From Panorpa germanica (lineage: Eukaryota; Arthropoda; Insecta; Mecoptera; Panorpidae), in NCBI GenBank assembly GCA_963678705.1, contig OY783221.1, forward strand, positions 8,928,001 to 8,992,000: a stretch of 64,000 nt of DNA. The letters run 5' to 3'. Below are positions 35,321 through 47,737 of this stretch, in pieces; the first letter of the stretch is position 1; every line of letters starts with the position of its first letter. Below the pieces are notes generated by a model. The model was given only the letters and a program-made list of their open reading frames with translations, was not told the origin of the DNA and searched no databases. The translations under genes were made by a program, and so were the position numbers.

Positions 35321-35974
35321 TGAGGAAATGTAGGCAGATATTTGAAAGCAGGGAAAATCTGAAAAACCTATTGACTTCATCAATAAAACTAATTTAAACT
35401 CTTTATTTAAAGTACCCATACTCGAGTTAATAATGTGTAAATTATGTTTTGTAAATGCTTATAAATGTATATATTCTTTTAGGTGCTAATAACTTTGAAA
35501 GTTGATGCACTCAAATACATATTAAGAAGAAAAAAAACTATACGTGGCGTATTAAAATATGTATGCCTTGGGGGCCCCACCGAACTAAATCTGGCTGATT
35601 GTAATATACTATACTTCCATACATATTACAACTCATTATTATAATTATTGCCATGTTACTATTATCATGATTTATTTTTTCTAAAATTAACAAAAAAGCT
35701 AAAGCCACAGAATATATAATTTCACAAATTCGTGAGCTTAATTTGAATATATTTTCGTTCAATATTTCGTTATGTACATATTATAATAAGGGGCCTGGTT
35801 GGTTTATTAATTTAATTGGTACTGCTACAGTTCTATTAATTTGATCCAACTTCAGATCTCTCTGACTCGGTATTATTTGTGGTTATGTTGTGTTTGGGAT
35901 GAATAATAACATTCAAATATTTGTATAAAATTAATTTATGATATTCCGATGATTTTGTTCAATGACCTATTAAA

Positions 35975-36160
35975 GGTAAGCGTCCACAGGTCTGCATAGC
36001 TCGCATCAAACGAATTTGGTATTGTCGTATGAAACCTTGGAAGAGAACTGTAGCGGGAGGGAAAGAGTATGCTGAAAGCATTGTGCGTTTTAGTAGAGTC
36101 TGGTATGGTTAATCGGATGAATGTGTTACTGTCGATATTTACGGTTGCTTCGAAGGGCAA
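35975..36160. repeat. Candidate DNA-transposon end (ggtaagcgtccacagg)
   Basis: The terminal-looking ggtaagcgtccacaggtctg recurs as ggtaagcgtctacag at 46608. It resembles the ggcgtccgcacatagg end of the element at 38476. The opposite end was not found. Confidence 0.3.
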
Positions 36161-36218
36161 TCACATTTGTTTTCTTAGTAGAAGTGTATTAACTAGATAT
36201 GTTTTTAATTTTTTTTTA

Positions 36219-36600
36219 ATTTTAGAATTTGAGGAGATTCCAACAACAAGGTCATATTCGGCTGAAGTTAATTTCTTTTAATTAAATTTGGTTTATTATA
36301 TTTATGTCATTCCACTTTTTGAGTTTTTTCAGTATGTCTTTTAGTTCACCACTGATGTTGTGTTTTGATCTTTGCGTTTTATATTGTGGGCAGGTTACTA
36401 GTAGATGATGGACTGTGTTTTGTGTCTGACAGTTGCTGCACTGCGGAGCTGTTGTTTTACTGATTAAATGTTGATGCGTCAATGTCGTATGTTCTGTTCT
36501 TAGTCTGAAGATGGTTTTTTCGAATTGTCTATTGTTGTGATAAGAATTTTCCCATTTGTTTATATTTTCCTTAATTAATCTCAATTTTTTGTTACTTATT
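36219..36600 (-). mobile_element. LINE family B fragment with open C-terminus
   Basis: An open minus-strand frame to the stop near 36282 encodes EKTIFRLRTEHTTLTHQHLI, then APQCSNCQTQNTVHHLLVTC (CxxC...HxxxxC knuckle) and a Lys-rich end. The 3' UTR (36219-36281) matches the copy at 3111. It is the best-preserved of the B tails, but no RT remains. Confidence 0.8.
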
Positions 36601-38472
36601 TGCTTCCGGCACTGATTTTAAATTTGCCTCATACCCTTTTTATACCATTCTATTAAATCTAAGTGTAATATGTCAGAGACTGAAGTTTCTATTATAACAG
36701 CTAACTAGATATGTTGATTAGCTAATTGCTGAAGCACACTCAAAAATTAGACTGAAAAGTAAAGTGTGCACGCTCTAATTTTCTCTAAATCTTTAACAAA
36801 ATCAAATAGCTAACAAAATAAAAGAATGCTTTTATTATCTTCCTTAGATAATTCCAATAATCTGTTACATTTTCAATACTTACACATTTTTAATATATTT
36901 ATATCCCACAAGTAATACATATCTCATAGTATCCCATGTCATTCTTCCAACACCCAAAAGACGAAACCATATTTACAATGGTAGAATCCCCGACATCCCT
37001 TGCGCCCAGATCCTCAGATGCTGTGGTATACACAATATACCTGACAGCAGCCAACTGGAAGTTAGCGAATAACACGTGTACACGTGTACAGTACAGAAAA
37101 GCTACATCCAGATCAAGATGTGGGAAACCCGCGAGATATGTACACCCTTAAGACTTATGATTCCCTGGAGCAATCACTTCCGGATAAAGACGTTATTCCT
37201 ATTCCCAAATGTTGTACGCGCTGTTAAATAACGTAATATCTAGTATCTGTGAACATAGACCTATTTCCGAAAACCGCAAACCGACACCGCAAACGCTTGC
37301 TCCATCTACAATCATCAATGTCAAATTTAAGACGTATCAATCAATAGAATATCAGAGTAAAATAACAGGTTCTGAACGCAACTTTGATATCTAGACTGGT
37401 TATACTTTCAATGGAACTAGGTATACTTAGAATGTTTCTGGGATTGCAAGACCCTGTTTTCTACTTGTGAAACGGATCGCAAAGATCTGATCATTCTGAC
37501 TAAATTTTTGTGTGGCAGAGCTTATTCAAACGTTCATATTTTCGACTACAACTAAGAGATTCCCAGCGACCGGGGTAGTTTAATGTGAAGAAGCGTTGAC
37601 GTAATAAGCTAACACATACAACATGGACCATCAGACCATAAGTGAGCTTAAGTAATTTTTTTGTCAGCTTTAAAGCGTCTGCAAGGTAATACAAGTTATT
37701 ACAAGACATCTGTTTTAAAACGTTTTACAAGAGGTCAGGCTGATTCAAAGGGCCAAACAGCCCCTAGACCTAATTTTAATTCCGCTATGAGTAGGAGTGA
37801 GAGGGCATTATCCGTGCGCATGAGGGTGTGTGAGACATAAACCTTGATTACCTGATACCTGGAAAATGGCCGCTTGGTCAAGTTAGCAAGTAGGCATACG
37901 ATTATTGTACATACTAAAACTACTCAATCTTACACATTTTGTTCATCAGAAAATAAGTGATGTCTGCCGGCCCTGGGATCTTGGACTAAGATATCTAGGT
38001 TCGCTTCCAGTTTCGTTCGATAAATAGTTATAGATTAATTGCATGAACACAAACCGGAATATTAGATTTTCCCAATACAAAAATATAGTACAACAAAATC
38101 GCATAAGAAATCATATTGTGGTATTATTAATATTAATGAGAAAATATATTCCTAACAAGAAAAAGAAATTAAACTTATTTATCATCGGCTAATTTCGGAA
38201 GTTACGTCATATTAACGATGACAAACTGTTGGCAGTGTAAAGACATAATTAACTAAACTTGTTAACAATCAATCCCAGAAAATACTCCAATTTGAACCTC
38301 AACAGGCTGAGGTCATTAGCATACTCATAAAACTTCTTAAAAACATCTTCTTAAGAAGCTTTAAGGATTAAGAGCTTTTAGAATAGCTAGAGGTCATCTA
38401 CTTTTATATTCTGGAACACAGTGGTGTATTGATAAACATTAAAGTTGAAGCTTGGTTTAATGAAAGAGAGTG
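36601..38472. other. Non-coding DNA, slightly higher GC at 36940-37400
   Basis: A 71-codon plus frame at 36936-37151 shows no motif. A palindromic word acacgtgtacacgtgt lies at 37073-37088. Near 37965-38010 a B-box-like aggttcgcttcc suggests SINE debris. Confidence 0.4.
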
Positions 38473-38475
38473 TTA

Positions 38476-38882
38476 GATCCTCTGCACACGAGTCGACTGA
38501 TTACAAACTAGCCGAGCAACGAAGTTTCCAACGAAAAAGAAAAACGAGCCATGTCAAGTCGTGTTTCGCGACTCTATAGAATTTTTAAAAATAGCATAAC
38601 AGAGGATTTATTTAAATACTTTTGTATAGTATTTGTGCACATCTCTGCTCATGATGTCATCATCAAAAGTATGCAACTCAGCATGCCCTGCGACATAGAA
38701 ACACAGTCGCTCAAAACGTGCTCAAAACCAGTTTGAAATCAGTTTTCTTTCATTCGTGCTCTGTGTGTTCTCTCACTCGTATACACGTCCGTTCTCTTAC
38801 TAACAACACAGTTGCATTCTCATTCTGTTCGGGCAGATTCGGGGCTCGATTTTGCAACCAGTCGACCTATGTGCGGACGCCC
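38476..38882. mobile_element. PIF/Harbinger-like non-autonomous element
   Basis: The left end gatcctctgcacacgagtcg and the right end (inverted) gggcgtccgcacataggtcg continue into gactg.tt.caaa...gagcc in both, giving imperfect terminal repeats of about 38 bp. TTA at 38473-38475 and 38883-38885 is the Harbinger target duplication. The 407-bp element has no transposase. A deleted relative lies near 12335-12430. Confidence 0.65.
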
Positions 38883-38885
38883 TTA

Positions 38886-41504
38886 ATATTCACAGGCGTC
38901 ATTAAAACGTAGTCTGATCGTAGCTTAATCGATTTAAAAAACACCTTGTTATTTTTCTTAATGAATCGATAACATTCTCTTTCGTTCGTAAATAATAAAA
39001 CGTATTATTATTATAAGGTATAATTTTAAAATATTATGAAAAACATCTTATTTTTCAAGATAACTGTGTGTTCTCCTTACTCCAGTTACATTTTCTGTTG
39101 GCTTTCCTTAAGTAATCATTGCAAAAAGAAGTTCCCACATTGTCACCGCACGCCCTCTCTGCTACCACCCACTCCAATCTTCCAACCCTATGTAAGTAAT
39201 ACAGAACACGATCTACAATCCCTACAACCAACCCTCCTCTTCCTCCCCTACTCCCTTCCCCATGTGGCTTGTCTTCATGACATTACTGAATCCTGTCATG
39301 AGCCGCATTTTATTTTTCCGATATTGTTTTCTATACGTATTGTATACTCTGTATATATTTCTACAATGATATTTGGTTTTTCTTTCTTGTTATGGATATA
39401 CTGATGTCACTGTATGTCAACACATGATATTGACACATTTTTTTCGTTTGTTTTCTTTTCTGTATATGTATTTTTTTTTGAGGATTCTATTTTTATGGTC
39501 ATTGCCCTAAACAAGAGATCAGATATTTTGTTTTATGTATTTTTAACAGAAATAAATAATTAATATATTATATTTTATAGAGACAATGGATGAAGGAAAT
39601 GCTATAAAAATATAAGACACAGGCATTCGTAAGCAGAGTCAATGGGTCATGCATCTCGTGGGTTCTCTTATCTGATATAGCAAATGCGCTTTGCACTTTG
39701 TGCGCATGGGTCTATTAATTATGTTGCATAAAGTGAATTAATAAGCACTAGTTTTAGTAATAATTTCTTCCGTTTGGTGATGTGCCTAAATGAAACACAT
39801 TAACGTAACTTTACACGTAGTCGTGAGAAATTAAGGGCAGCTAAAGCATTTTTTATTTTGAAGTTCAAACTGAGGCGTTCTTATTTCTTAAACTAGACTT
39901 TTATTTAGTTATAAATCTCCTGGATGCCGAAAACAACACTAGATAGATGTAATCTATGAAAATTTTACACTGGGTAAAATTACATATGAAGAACATTTAA
40001 GGTAACACCCACTACAAAATGTTCTAGAACTCACTCAGTTACTCTACTTGTGACAAATCATTGGAGGAAATGAAATATTTTTGAGGCGTATTTATAATTT
40101 TACTTCATTTAATTTTTTTAACGTCAAACTATTTAACATCAGAAGATATGACGCCAGTACTGAAATATAACACGAAGACACAGCAGTCTGAATGTAATGG
40201 TTATGAATGGTTAACAATAAATTAAGCCAAATTTCTTGCTATATCATCAATAATGTCTAATTGTCTATATATTTAAACTTATAATATTTGCAGATAAAAT
40301 TGCTCACTTGAGCAATGACTCGTAATAATTTATTTATAACTCCAAAAGTGGTCAAGATAGGAAGGAATCAAAAACGACTTTTTTTCAAAGAAATTTAAAA
40401 AAATATATAATAAAAATTTGAGTTTTGACGCCATAAAACAGACAAATTATCGACTAGAAAGTTTATAATTTTTTTATTTAATGTCGACCCATTTTCGATG
40501 CTGAGTCCTGTCACCGACAACTTATTCTGTTGACAGAATTTGGGGTATAATGGCGCCATATATAAACAATATAAATTGATAACAACCAAATTCGAAAAAC
40601 ATAACAGTGTAGCATTAAGTATCAAAGCTCTAACCCAATGTATCGTCTAAGAAACTTTAAGTTATTGTAATTTTAATACAAGCTAATAACAAACAAAATA
40701 AATCTCTAAAAAAAAGATGAAAAATTTTAATTTTTCGATTATTTCTTATTCTATCAACATTTTAATTCAATCTCAAACTTTGCACAGCTATCGCAACTAA
40801 ACTATAATAAATAGGGGTAAAAGTCATAAGACACTTGTATGCAGAATTTTACGCCCTACAAACTTTATCCAAAATTTTTACTGATTTAGCGTTAACCGCG
40901 AAATACAATTTTTGGACAAGTTTTTAATTATATTTCTACCAAATCCGGGGGGTTAAAAGCTTTTTCTTATCACTGGAATAGAATATTTTGCCAAATTTAC
41001 AGCCTTATTTTACTGGAATATACGAATATGTGGAGAGATCTAAAAAAGATATTACTTTGAATTCTTTCTGACAGAAGTTACAACATATGACTCAATTATT
41101 AAAAAAGGAAAACAGTGAGCTCTTTAGTGGTTAAAATTTTAAAAGCGACTTCTTGTTGTGAAAATAAAATAATAAAGTCGTAAACATAATAAACTGCACA
41201 CATTGTTAAAATAATGCTGCCAAAATAAAAATAAAATAAACTAAATGCACTACAACTGCAAGTGCAACCAACTCAACGATATAGCGCATAGCGATGCAGG
41301 AAACAGCAGAGAAATGCGGCTTAAGTACTCAAGTCACCATAAAATGAGAAAATATTCTAAATTTAAATAATACTGCTGTTATTATGCTAAATATGGGATT
41401 ACTTATGTGATATGATTACTATTTACTGTACAGGGTACAGGGTACAGGGTGATTTGGAATCACTTTTATATCAAATTTTTTGTAACTGAAATTGTATTAT
41501 TATT
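38886..41504. other. Non-coding DNA
   Basis: A tandem (gtacagg)3 lies at 41427-41449. The 122-codon frame at 39036 is pyrimidine-rich and shows no family. No gene is recognised. Confidence 0.4.
41427..41449 (+). repeat. gtacagg tandem repeat, about three units
   Basis: gtacagggtacagggtacag is visible, then ggtgattt; gtacagggtg words are common at element ends. Confidence 0.8.
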
Positions 41505-42210
41505 ATTTTATTGTGATGTTTTTGCCATTAACCACTACATTCTTACGCCTTAAATCCTTAAACTACATATCATTGTGCTTAATTATATACTATCTATCCA
41601 TTCTCACTCCTTCTAAAATTAAAAAATTAAAATGCAAACAAAGAGATAAATTTAAACTGCTTCTCTCTTTCTGCTACTCTCCCTCCTGTTTTTACTCTTT
41701 ACGGTTTTACCTTCTCTCTGTATCCGCCATTCATCCCTTCAATATCCCTGGTTACCTTTAATAGCTGCACAATTTTCTTTTCACTTTTTACTCTTTTCTC
41801 ACATGAATACTTAATGTGCTTCAGCGTTCCTATCTCTTTCCAGAACCCCTACACATCCTTTCCTATCTATTATCCTAGTACTCAGTAAGAAATTTGGTAA
41901 AGTGTCCTATTTTGTGACGTTTCTATCACTGTTACACTTCAATTATAGTTCACATCAACTTTATCTTCATTTGTATTCCGACAGGTGGAGTTGTTTTGTA
42001 ATTTGTAGCCGATCAAATAGACATTTCATATGAACGATTGTGAGAAACTGAACTGTAAATGAACTCTTTCATGACAAAGAAAATCATACGCATCTACGAT
42101 ATGATGACAAAGAGACTCAAAAATGTTTTTCTCTTTGTTTCCCAATCTAAATTTTGCAATTCTTCTTATATTCCTTGTTTCTTTTTCTCGTCTTCTTCGT
42201 AATTTTTTGT
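41505..42210 (-). mobile_element. LINE family A copy split by a MITE
   Basis: The minus-strand 3' end with (aat)n tail is at about 41497-41515, and the 3' UTR word gaatgtagtggttaatggca is near 41530. The zinc-knuckle region is at 41700-41880. Family sequence resumes at about 42134 (cccaatctaaattttgcaat, compare 685-705). The interval between is a T2 MITE. Confidence 0.65.
41881..42133. mobile_element. MITE family T2, copy 3, inserted in a LINE
   Basis: Inverted relative to copies 1 and 2: aagtgtcctattttgtgacg, atcttcatttgtattccgac and cgcatctacgatatgatg follow in reverse order. It interrupts the family A LINE, so it inserted later. Confidence 0.7.
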
Positions 42211-42239
42211 ATTTAATTGTTTCTTTTAACTTTTAATTA

Positions 42240-42560
42240 ATTTCTATAAAACTGTACTATATATTGATGAAGTTACCTATTGGGACATTAAATATCCAAT
42301 TATCATTCATGTTATTTTTGACCCTTTAAACAGAACACATCCGATTATGTGGCATCTCTATTGTGTGACGTCATTTACTACCAACAGCTGATTGCATATC
42401 TCATTAAATTTGATATTATGATTGTTGAGAAAAAAGAAACAAAAAATCTCAATATTACTTATTTCTTTTGTGACAGAAAATCAAATTATAATACATAAAA
42501 CTCCGTCAACGTTTGGATATTTAAATAATAGAAACGCTTGTATATGGTTTATATGTTAAC
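42240..42560. repeat. R6 repeat, copy 4
   Basis: Contains tttctataaaactgta, aatatccaatt, a tgtgacgtcatttactacca core and an inverted gtcaacgtttggatatttaa. It is rearranged like the 13290 copy. Confidence 0.5.
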
Positions 42561-42823
42561 CTATACTTCAAGACAAAATTAAAAAAGGGCCGCTAAAAAA
42601 TGAGTTCATAAACCCACTGTCAAACTGACAAATAACATGTAAATCAAAATACGACGAAGCAACATCGACCTGGAATATAAAACGCATCCTGTTCTTTTAT
42701 TTTTATCACTGTATTCTACACAATGCGAACCTCATAAAATATACTTGTAATACAACAGGACAAAACCCTCAATATTTATAGAACATCGTATTCTATAAAC
42801 ATTGTGCATCTATTACTGGCGCA

Positions 42824-43113
42824 ATGTACAACTGTAGAATGCACATTATTTGTTTTTTTGCTGGTCTTGCTGTTGTTTTGGTTGCTACAACGCTTCAGCG
42901 CAATGAGAATGCCAGCAAATGGCTTACAGCGAGACAGGTTGTATATTTGTTAACCAAATTTATTTCCCGTGGTGTAAATCTGATTTTCAATCTGCAGTTC
43001 AAACACATAACTACCAATGTTTTATAGAATTCAACTCTAGAAACAAAACCGTTCTTTTGGCACACGGATGCACCATCGACTTCTATAAAGAATTAATTGA
43101 AAATGAAATGTGA
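42824..43113 (+). pseudogene. Possible frameshifted small secreted protein
   Basis: One frame (42824-43027, ATG) begins with a signal-like segment, MHIICFFAGLAVVLVATTL from the internal Met. An overlapping frame (42919-43113) has four Cys in ETGCIFVNQIYFPWCKSDF, YQCFIEF and AHGCTIDF. Neither alone looks complete. A single frameshift near 42907-42935, or an unrecognised splice, would give a secreted Cys-containing protein of about 90-95 residues. No family is recognised. It may be a decayed gene, a two-exon gene or chance. Confidence 0.3.
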
Positions 43114-43199
43114 AGTTGTTTTATTCATTTATTGTTTCGGTAAGTCCATTTTATTTAAAACGGAATCTGTAAGTTTAAAATACTAATAGTCTAAGTTGA

Positions 43200-43445
43200 G
43201 GCTAAAGCAAAGGATCCAAGCGATGTTGAAAAGGAACAAGAAAATTAAAAGGAAAATGAGAAAGACGTAGAAAATGAAGAGGAAGATAAAGAAGATGAAG
43301 ATAATGAGGAGGAAGTGGAAGATGATAAAGACTATGATGACGGAGAGGATAAAACAGAACGAAACAAGACGGAGAGAAAAGGAAAAAGATTGGGAAAGGA
43401 GAATAGCGGAAAGACGGTGGATATATGGAATCATAAGCGGCCTTA
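43200..43445 (+). other. Purine-rich acidic low-complexity tract
   Basis: In one plus frame this reads KAKDPSDVEKEQEN, a stop, then a run of Glu/Asp/Lys (ENEEEDKEDEDNEEEVEDD and on) and a Lys/Arg-rich end. The overlapping frames on both strands are shadows of the purine bias. It may be an exon relic of an acidic protein or simple (GAN)n expansion. Confidence 0.3.
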
Positions 43446-43815
43446 GAGGATGGCAAGCAAGGCAATCACCCGGGGCCTCGTTCTAGTAGGGGCCTCAGAT
43501 TCTCGCGCAACAACCCAAGTAGAAAAATCCATTACTATATATCTATTTGAATCTCGCGACTCGCGCTTTAGAAAACCCACTTAAATCACTGCGTCTTCTT
43601 TTAAGGTATTCATGACCCATAGTTTATCATCATTCATCATTAATACTTCTCATCTTTGTGCTTGTTAACTTTTAACTTCCAATATAAAATCTTATTTCTC
43701 GTCAATTATCATCAAAAGTACCTACTTACAATTTACATAAATTATACAAAGAACAAGTGCCTGACAAAAATCTGTTGCCCGGGGCCTCGGAATGGCTAAG
43801 GCCGCCCCTGATCGA
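43446..43815. repeat. GC-rich repeat with gcggccttag ends
   Basis: gcggccttagaggatggcaa...cccggggcctcg at about 43438-43482 is echoed inverted by ggcggccttagccattccga...gccccggg at 43780-43810, suggesting imperfect terminal repeats. Class uncertain. Confidence 0.35.
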
Positions 43816-43920
43816 AATACAATACAATACAGACGGTTAAAGGAAAAGAAAGGTTAGATCTAATTCAAGTAAGGATGAGGAACTAGAGGAGGTCGAAATA
43901 AAAAATGAGAAAAAAGGAGA
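43600..43920 (+). repeat. Dispersed repeat R7, copy 2
   Basis: Inverted relative of 19280-19790 (see that entry). It ends in a purine-rich stretch aggatgaggaactagaggag. Confidence 0.5.
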
Positions 43921-46900
43921 GGAAGTAGGGACAGGTTAGGAGAAAGAATCAAGCGAGGAAACGATTTTGCACGATACTGTTAGTTAACCAGCAAAAATTT
44001 AAAAAAAAGAGTAAATTAGTTGACTCTAAACGTAGCCCTGTTATATATTCCATATTCCAAATAAATTCTAATTTCAAATGAAACGTTTTATATATGTTTG
44101 CCAGTATAGATCTCCATTTCTCAATATAAATATTTTCACATATACTTAACCGTAAGTGATAAAAAAATACCATTTACTGTTATTTAACGATTCAACTTAG
44201 TCAAACACAATTTACTAAAATACATACTTACGCAGATATTCTATTAAACGTTCTTTAATTCTGTTTTTTTTATGTCGTTGCTATATTTATTTACTTTTTA
44301 TTAAAAAAAGTACCTACTTAAGTTACGTTTGAAGTGATGTTACATTTAGTGCTTTTTTCGTTATCTATTCTATATTCTATACCTAGGTATTTTTATAACA
44401 TCTCATAAAAAGAGAGAAAACATTAACAATAACACTTACGCAGTGTATTAAAACTCTGTGCTATCGTTATTTTCATTTTGCTGTTACTGTGAAACGAGCG
44501 AATGTGTAGGAAACTATTGTAATTTATACAAGAAATTGTAAACTATTATTTTAGCGTGTTTATATATGTTTACTTTCCAAGTGTCCGACTCTACCGATTG
44601 TATTGGTATCGTATTCATATTTATGTGCAGATACGACTATGACAGAAATAAGCAGTCAAGTTATGATTGTCAGTAACAAGTTGTACGAGTTAATGTAATA
44701 TGGGTGTTTTACAATTACGGCACTGGAGCGTATAATGCAGAATTATGCTCAGCATTGATTGTTCCACCTACACTTACAACAGTGCCTCGCGCAGTTGAGC
44801 ACTAAAAAAGTTCTACTCTCTCATGATGTGCGCAAATGTAGAAATTCTTGATATTGTTGACAATTGCTATTGATTACTTTTTCCAATACCTTTGTATGAA
44901 ATGATTTAATGCCTTTAATAATAACCCTTATTTTATTTAAATCATAAAAATATTTATGTTAAATAAAATTAAAAGCAGTAATTAAATTAATAAAATTGAG
45001 ATTAAAATATACAATATAAAAATAAACAATTATGGATGAAGGTTCAATTTTAAAAACTAACGTGTGCTCTAATTAAAAATCTGTACAGTGCGACACTGGG
45101 CACTAAATATAAGTCAAAAGCACATGTGTTGTAAAATAAACTAGATTTTAAATATAAAACACGTTTTAATAAAACATTACCATTGATAGCCTACAAATTT
45201 GATAATGGTACAACAAAGGTTTTATAACTTCTTTGACTATTCAGCTGTCACTTGATTTTGCGGATTCATGCTCTCAAATTTATCTATTTTTCGGTAGTTA
45301 ACACAGCTATAATAACGACGCTTGTCGCCTTACGTGCTCTACACCATTTAACGTTAATAACAATCAGAGTGTCCACGAGTTTACAGCTCAAATTAAACAG
45401 TCATAATTTGGTAGCCATTTAATGACTAACTAAACTCTAATCGATACTATCTACGCTTCATCGAGTGCACAACTTAATATAACATCTTCTATAGACTATC
45501 ATCTAAGCAGCATAGTGGAACTTACATATTACGATGTACTTACAAGCATCTGCGTCCAATATGATTGTAATTATTTTGTACCAAATTTTGTACTCTTGTT
45601 AGTTTTAAGGAGACTGCAGACTAGAAAGGTTTTTATTATTATTCTAACACCAGCGTCATTATTTCATCAACATTATATAAGGTACTTTTTAACCCGCTTC
45701 CCAATATGAAGATTTCCCAAGGTACAATATAGTTGACACATTTTCAATTAATGATAGCAACGAAACTAATGTTTAATTTACTAGAAATGTTATCCTAGTT
45801 ATAAAAAAAAGTGAAACTGTAAAGGCATCATTACAATAAAACGTCTCATAATATTTGAAACGTGAAACAACCCCTTAACTAAACCTAAATACCAAAAAAA
45901 GAAAATAGAAAATGGGAAATGTTGTTGGAGGCCAGTAGTTGAATAGGAAAAGCAATGAACAGATGTTTGATGAAAATATCCACAAATGTATTTACCACAG
46001 CTTGAAAAAAGAAAAAAAAAGTGAAACTCGAAACACGGAAATATCAAGAGGAACGAGTGGTGGTAAGGGGTCACAGGGGTAATAAAAATATAGTACTTTT
46101 AGATGTAACAAAATATCAGGAAAATATGAGATAAACATGAAGGGAATTGTGAAGAGAGTAAAGGAGTCACAATCGGAGTTGTAAAAGTTGTCATATAAAA
46201 AATACTCGTATACCAAAAGAAATATATATCTACGAGTATATATTGTTGTGTTGCTTTCATAAGATTGGAGACTTTATTGCTTGTTTAAGGTGTCTAATAA
46301 AGTTCTTGAGAAAAATCAAAGTTCAAATATAAACAATTTTTATATCTAATAACCAGAGCTCAATTTTTTTGACCTATGGTTTCATATTGAGTTTTATTTT
46401 TGGTAATAAACTCAAAGCATAAAAACATTATAAATTACTTCATATTTGACCGAAAAATAATTTCATTGTTTTATATATATATATCTCACACCTCTTTTTC
46501 TCTTCCTCTCTATATGTATTAAGTATAGAAAACAGCAAGGTGTGTTGCGACCTTCAAAAATAAATAGTCTTTGACCTTGATAAAGGTTTTATGTGTTTCT
46601 TTAATATGGTAAGCGTCTACAGTTTAGCGCGGAACGTAGTTTTTGCATTCGATTTAATGAATGAAGTATACAGTCTAAGTCCAACCAACCCAAGCAACCG
46701 AAACTATTTACATATCTCTATTTAAAATGAATTATAATTTATCTTCAAAACAAAATTGGCAACCCGGCAGTACCGTATTTCTCTATTCATTTTCGTAGTG
46801 TACATATATTTAAGTACACACACCGAAAATGGCAAGTCAATCCGGCTATTATTTTCCAAGTTATGTAAGTCGAAAAAAAAAATTTTTTACTTTATACTTT

Positions 46901-47274
46901 TGAAACTTTAAAAGCGTTTTTCTGAAAACTGTGTCAAGATTTCTCGAAAAAATCTGAACCGATCAGTCTCAAAATTTAGCACAAGATTCTTAAGTATATT
47001 TTTTAATAATTAATCGAAGATTTTTTCTTACCGATAAATCCAGTCCAGAGATATCATGGTCACCGCAAGATGCCTCTTTTTAGAGGAGCTCCGGCAGATC
47101 AGGTATAGCAGCTTTAAAATTATTATTATTACAAATATAAAAATGTTAAAATACAGTTGAAAGTTACCATAATATGTGTACAAATTTTTACATTAATAAA
47201 TTTAAAAGTCTTTTCAGAAAAAATTCTTAAAAAATCTTTTTTTTTTGGCCTCATAACTGTATATAACCCCTTAA
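43921..47274. other. Non-coding DNA
   Basis: Frames at 45515, 45799 and 45992 show no motifs. A (ta)n tract lies near 46472-46486. The word ggtaagcgtctacag at 46608 matches the candidate transposon end at 35975. No gene is recognised. Confidence 0.45.
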
Positions 47275-47737
47275 TACGAGGGTACTTCGACAATTCGATG
47301 AATTTTTTAATTTCTCGTGCAGCTCCCGTCAACTGCCATCTATTAATACACTACTGTCAAATTTTGAGCATGCTACGTCGTTTAGTTTGAATGTGATAGC
47401 CATTGAGAACATCTATCCGCGTGATGGATGTCTTGATTGCGATTCAGTGTGTAGTCACCACGACAGAAATCCATAAATTGGGCTACGAACTCCTACTGCA
47501 TCCAGCATATTCCCCCGATTTTGCCTCCTTGCGATTATTTCTTGTTTTCAAGCCTGAAGAAATGGCTGGTCGGTAAGAGATTTGGGAATAACAAAGAGGT
47601 CATCACTGAAACAATTTAAACAAACGCTTATTTTGAACGCCTTGAGAAAACCTATTATTTGGAAGGAATAAAAAAATTTGCAAAACGTTGGACTAAATGT
47701 CGTAAATATCGAAAAAACTACCCTAAAAAAATCGTAT
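47275..47737 (+). mobile_element. Decayed mariner element, C-terminal transposase relic
   Basis: The plus strand keeps TEIHKLGYELLLHPAYSPDF, a decayed CDYFLF-like block, then KKWLVGKRF-like and YLEGIKKF-like pieces in shifting frames, the last catalytic Asp region and C-terminus of a mariner transposase. A tacgagggta end lies at 47275 and a degenerate partner near 47733. The DNA-binding part is deleted. Confidence 0.7.

Noticed and set aside
39036-39404. 122-codon plus-strand frame
   Set aside because: Pyrimidine-rich low-complexity stretch with no family features; no supporting transcription signals.
43183-43486. Three overlapping long frames on both strands
   Set aside because: All are by-products of one strongly purine-rich tract and cannot all be coding; none has a family motif.
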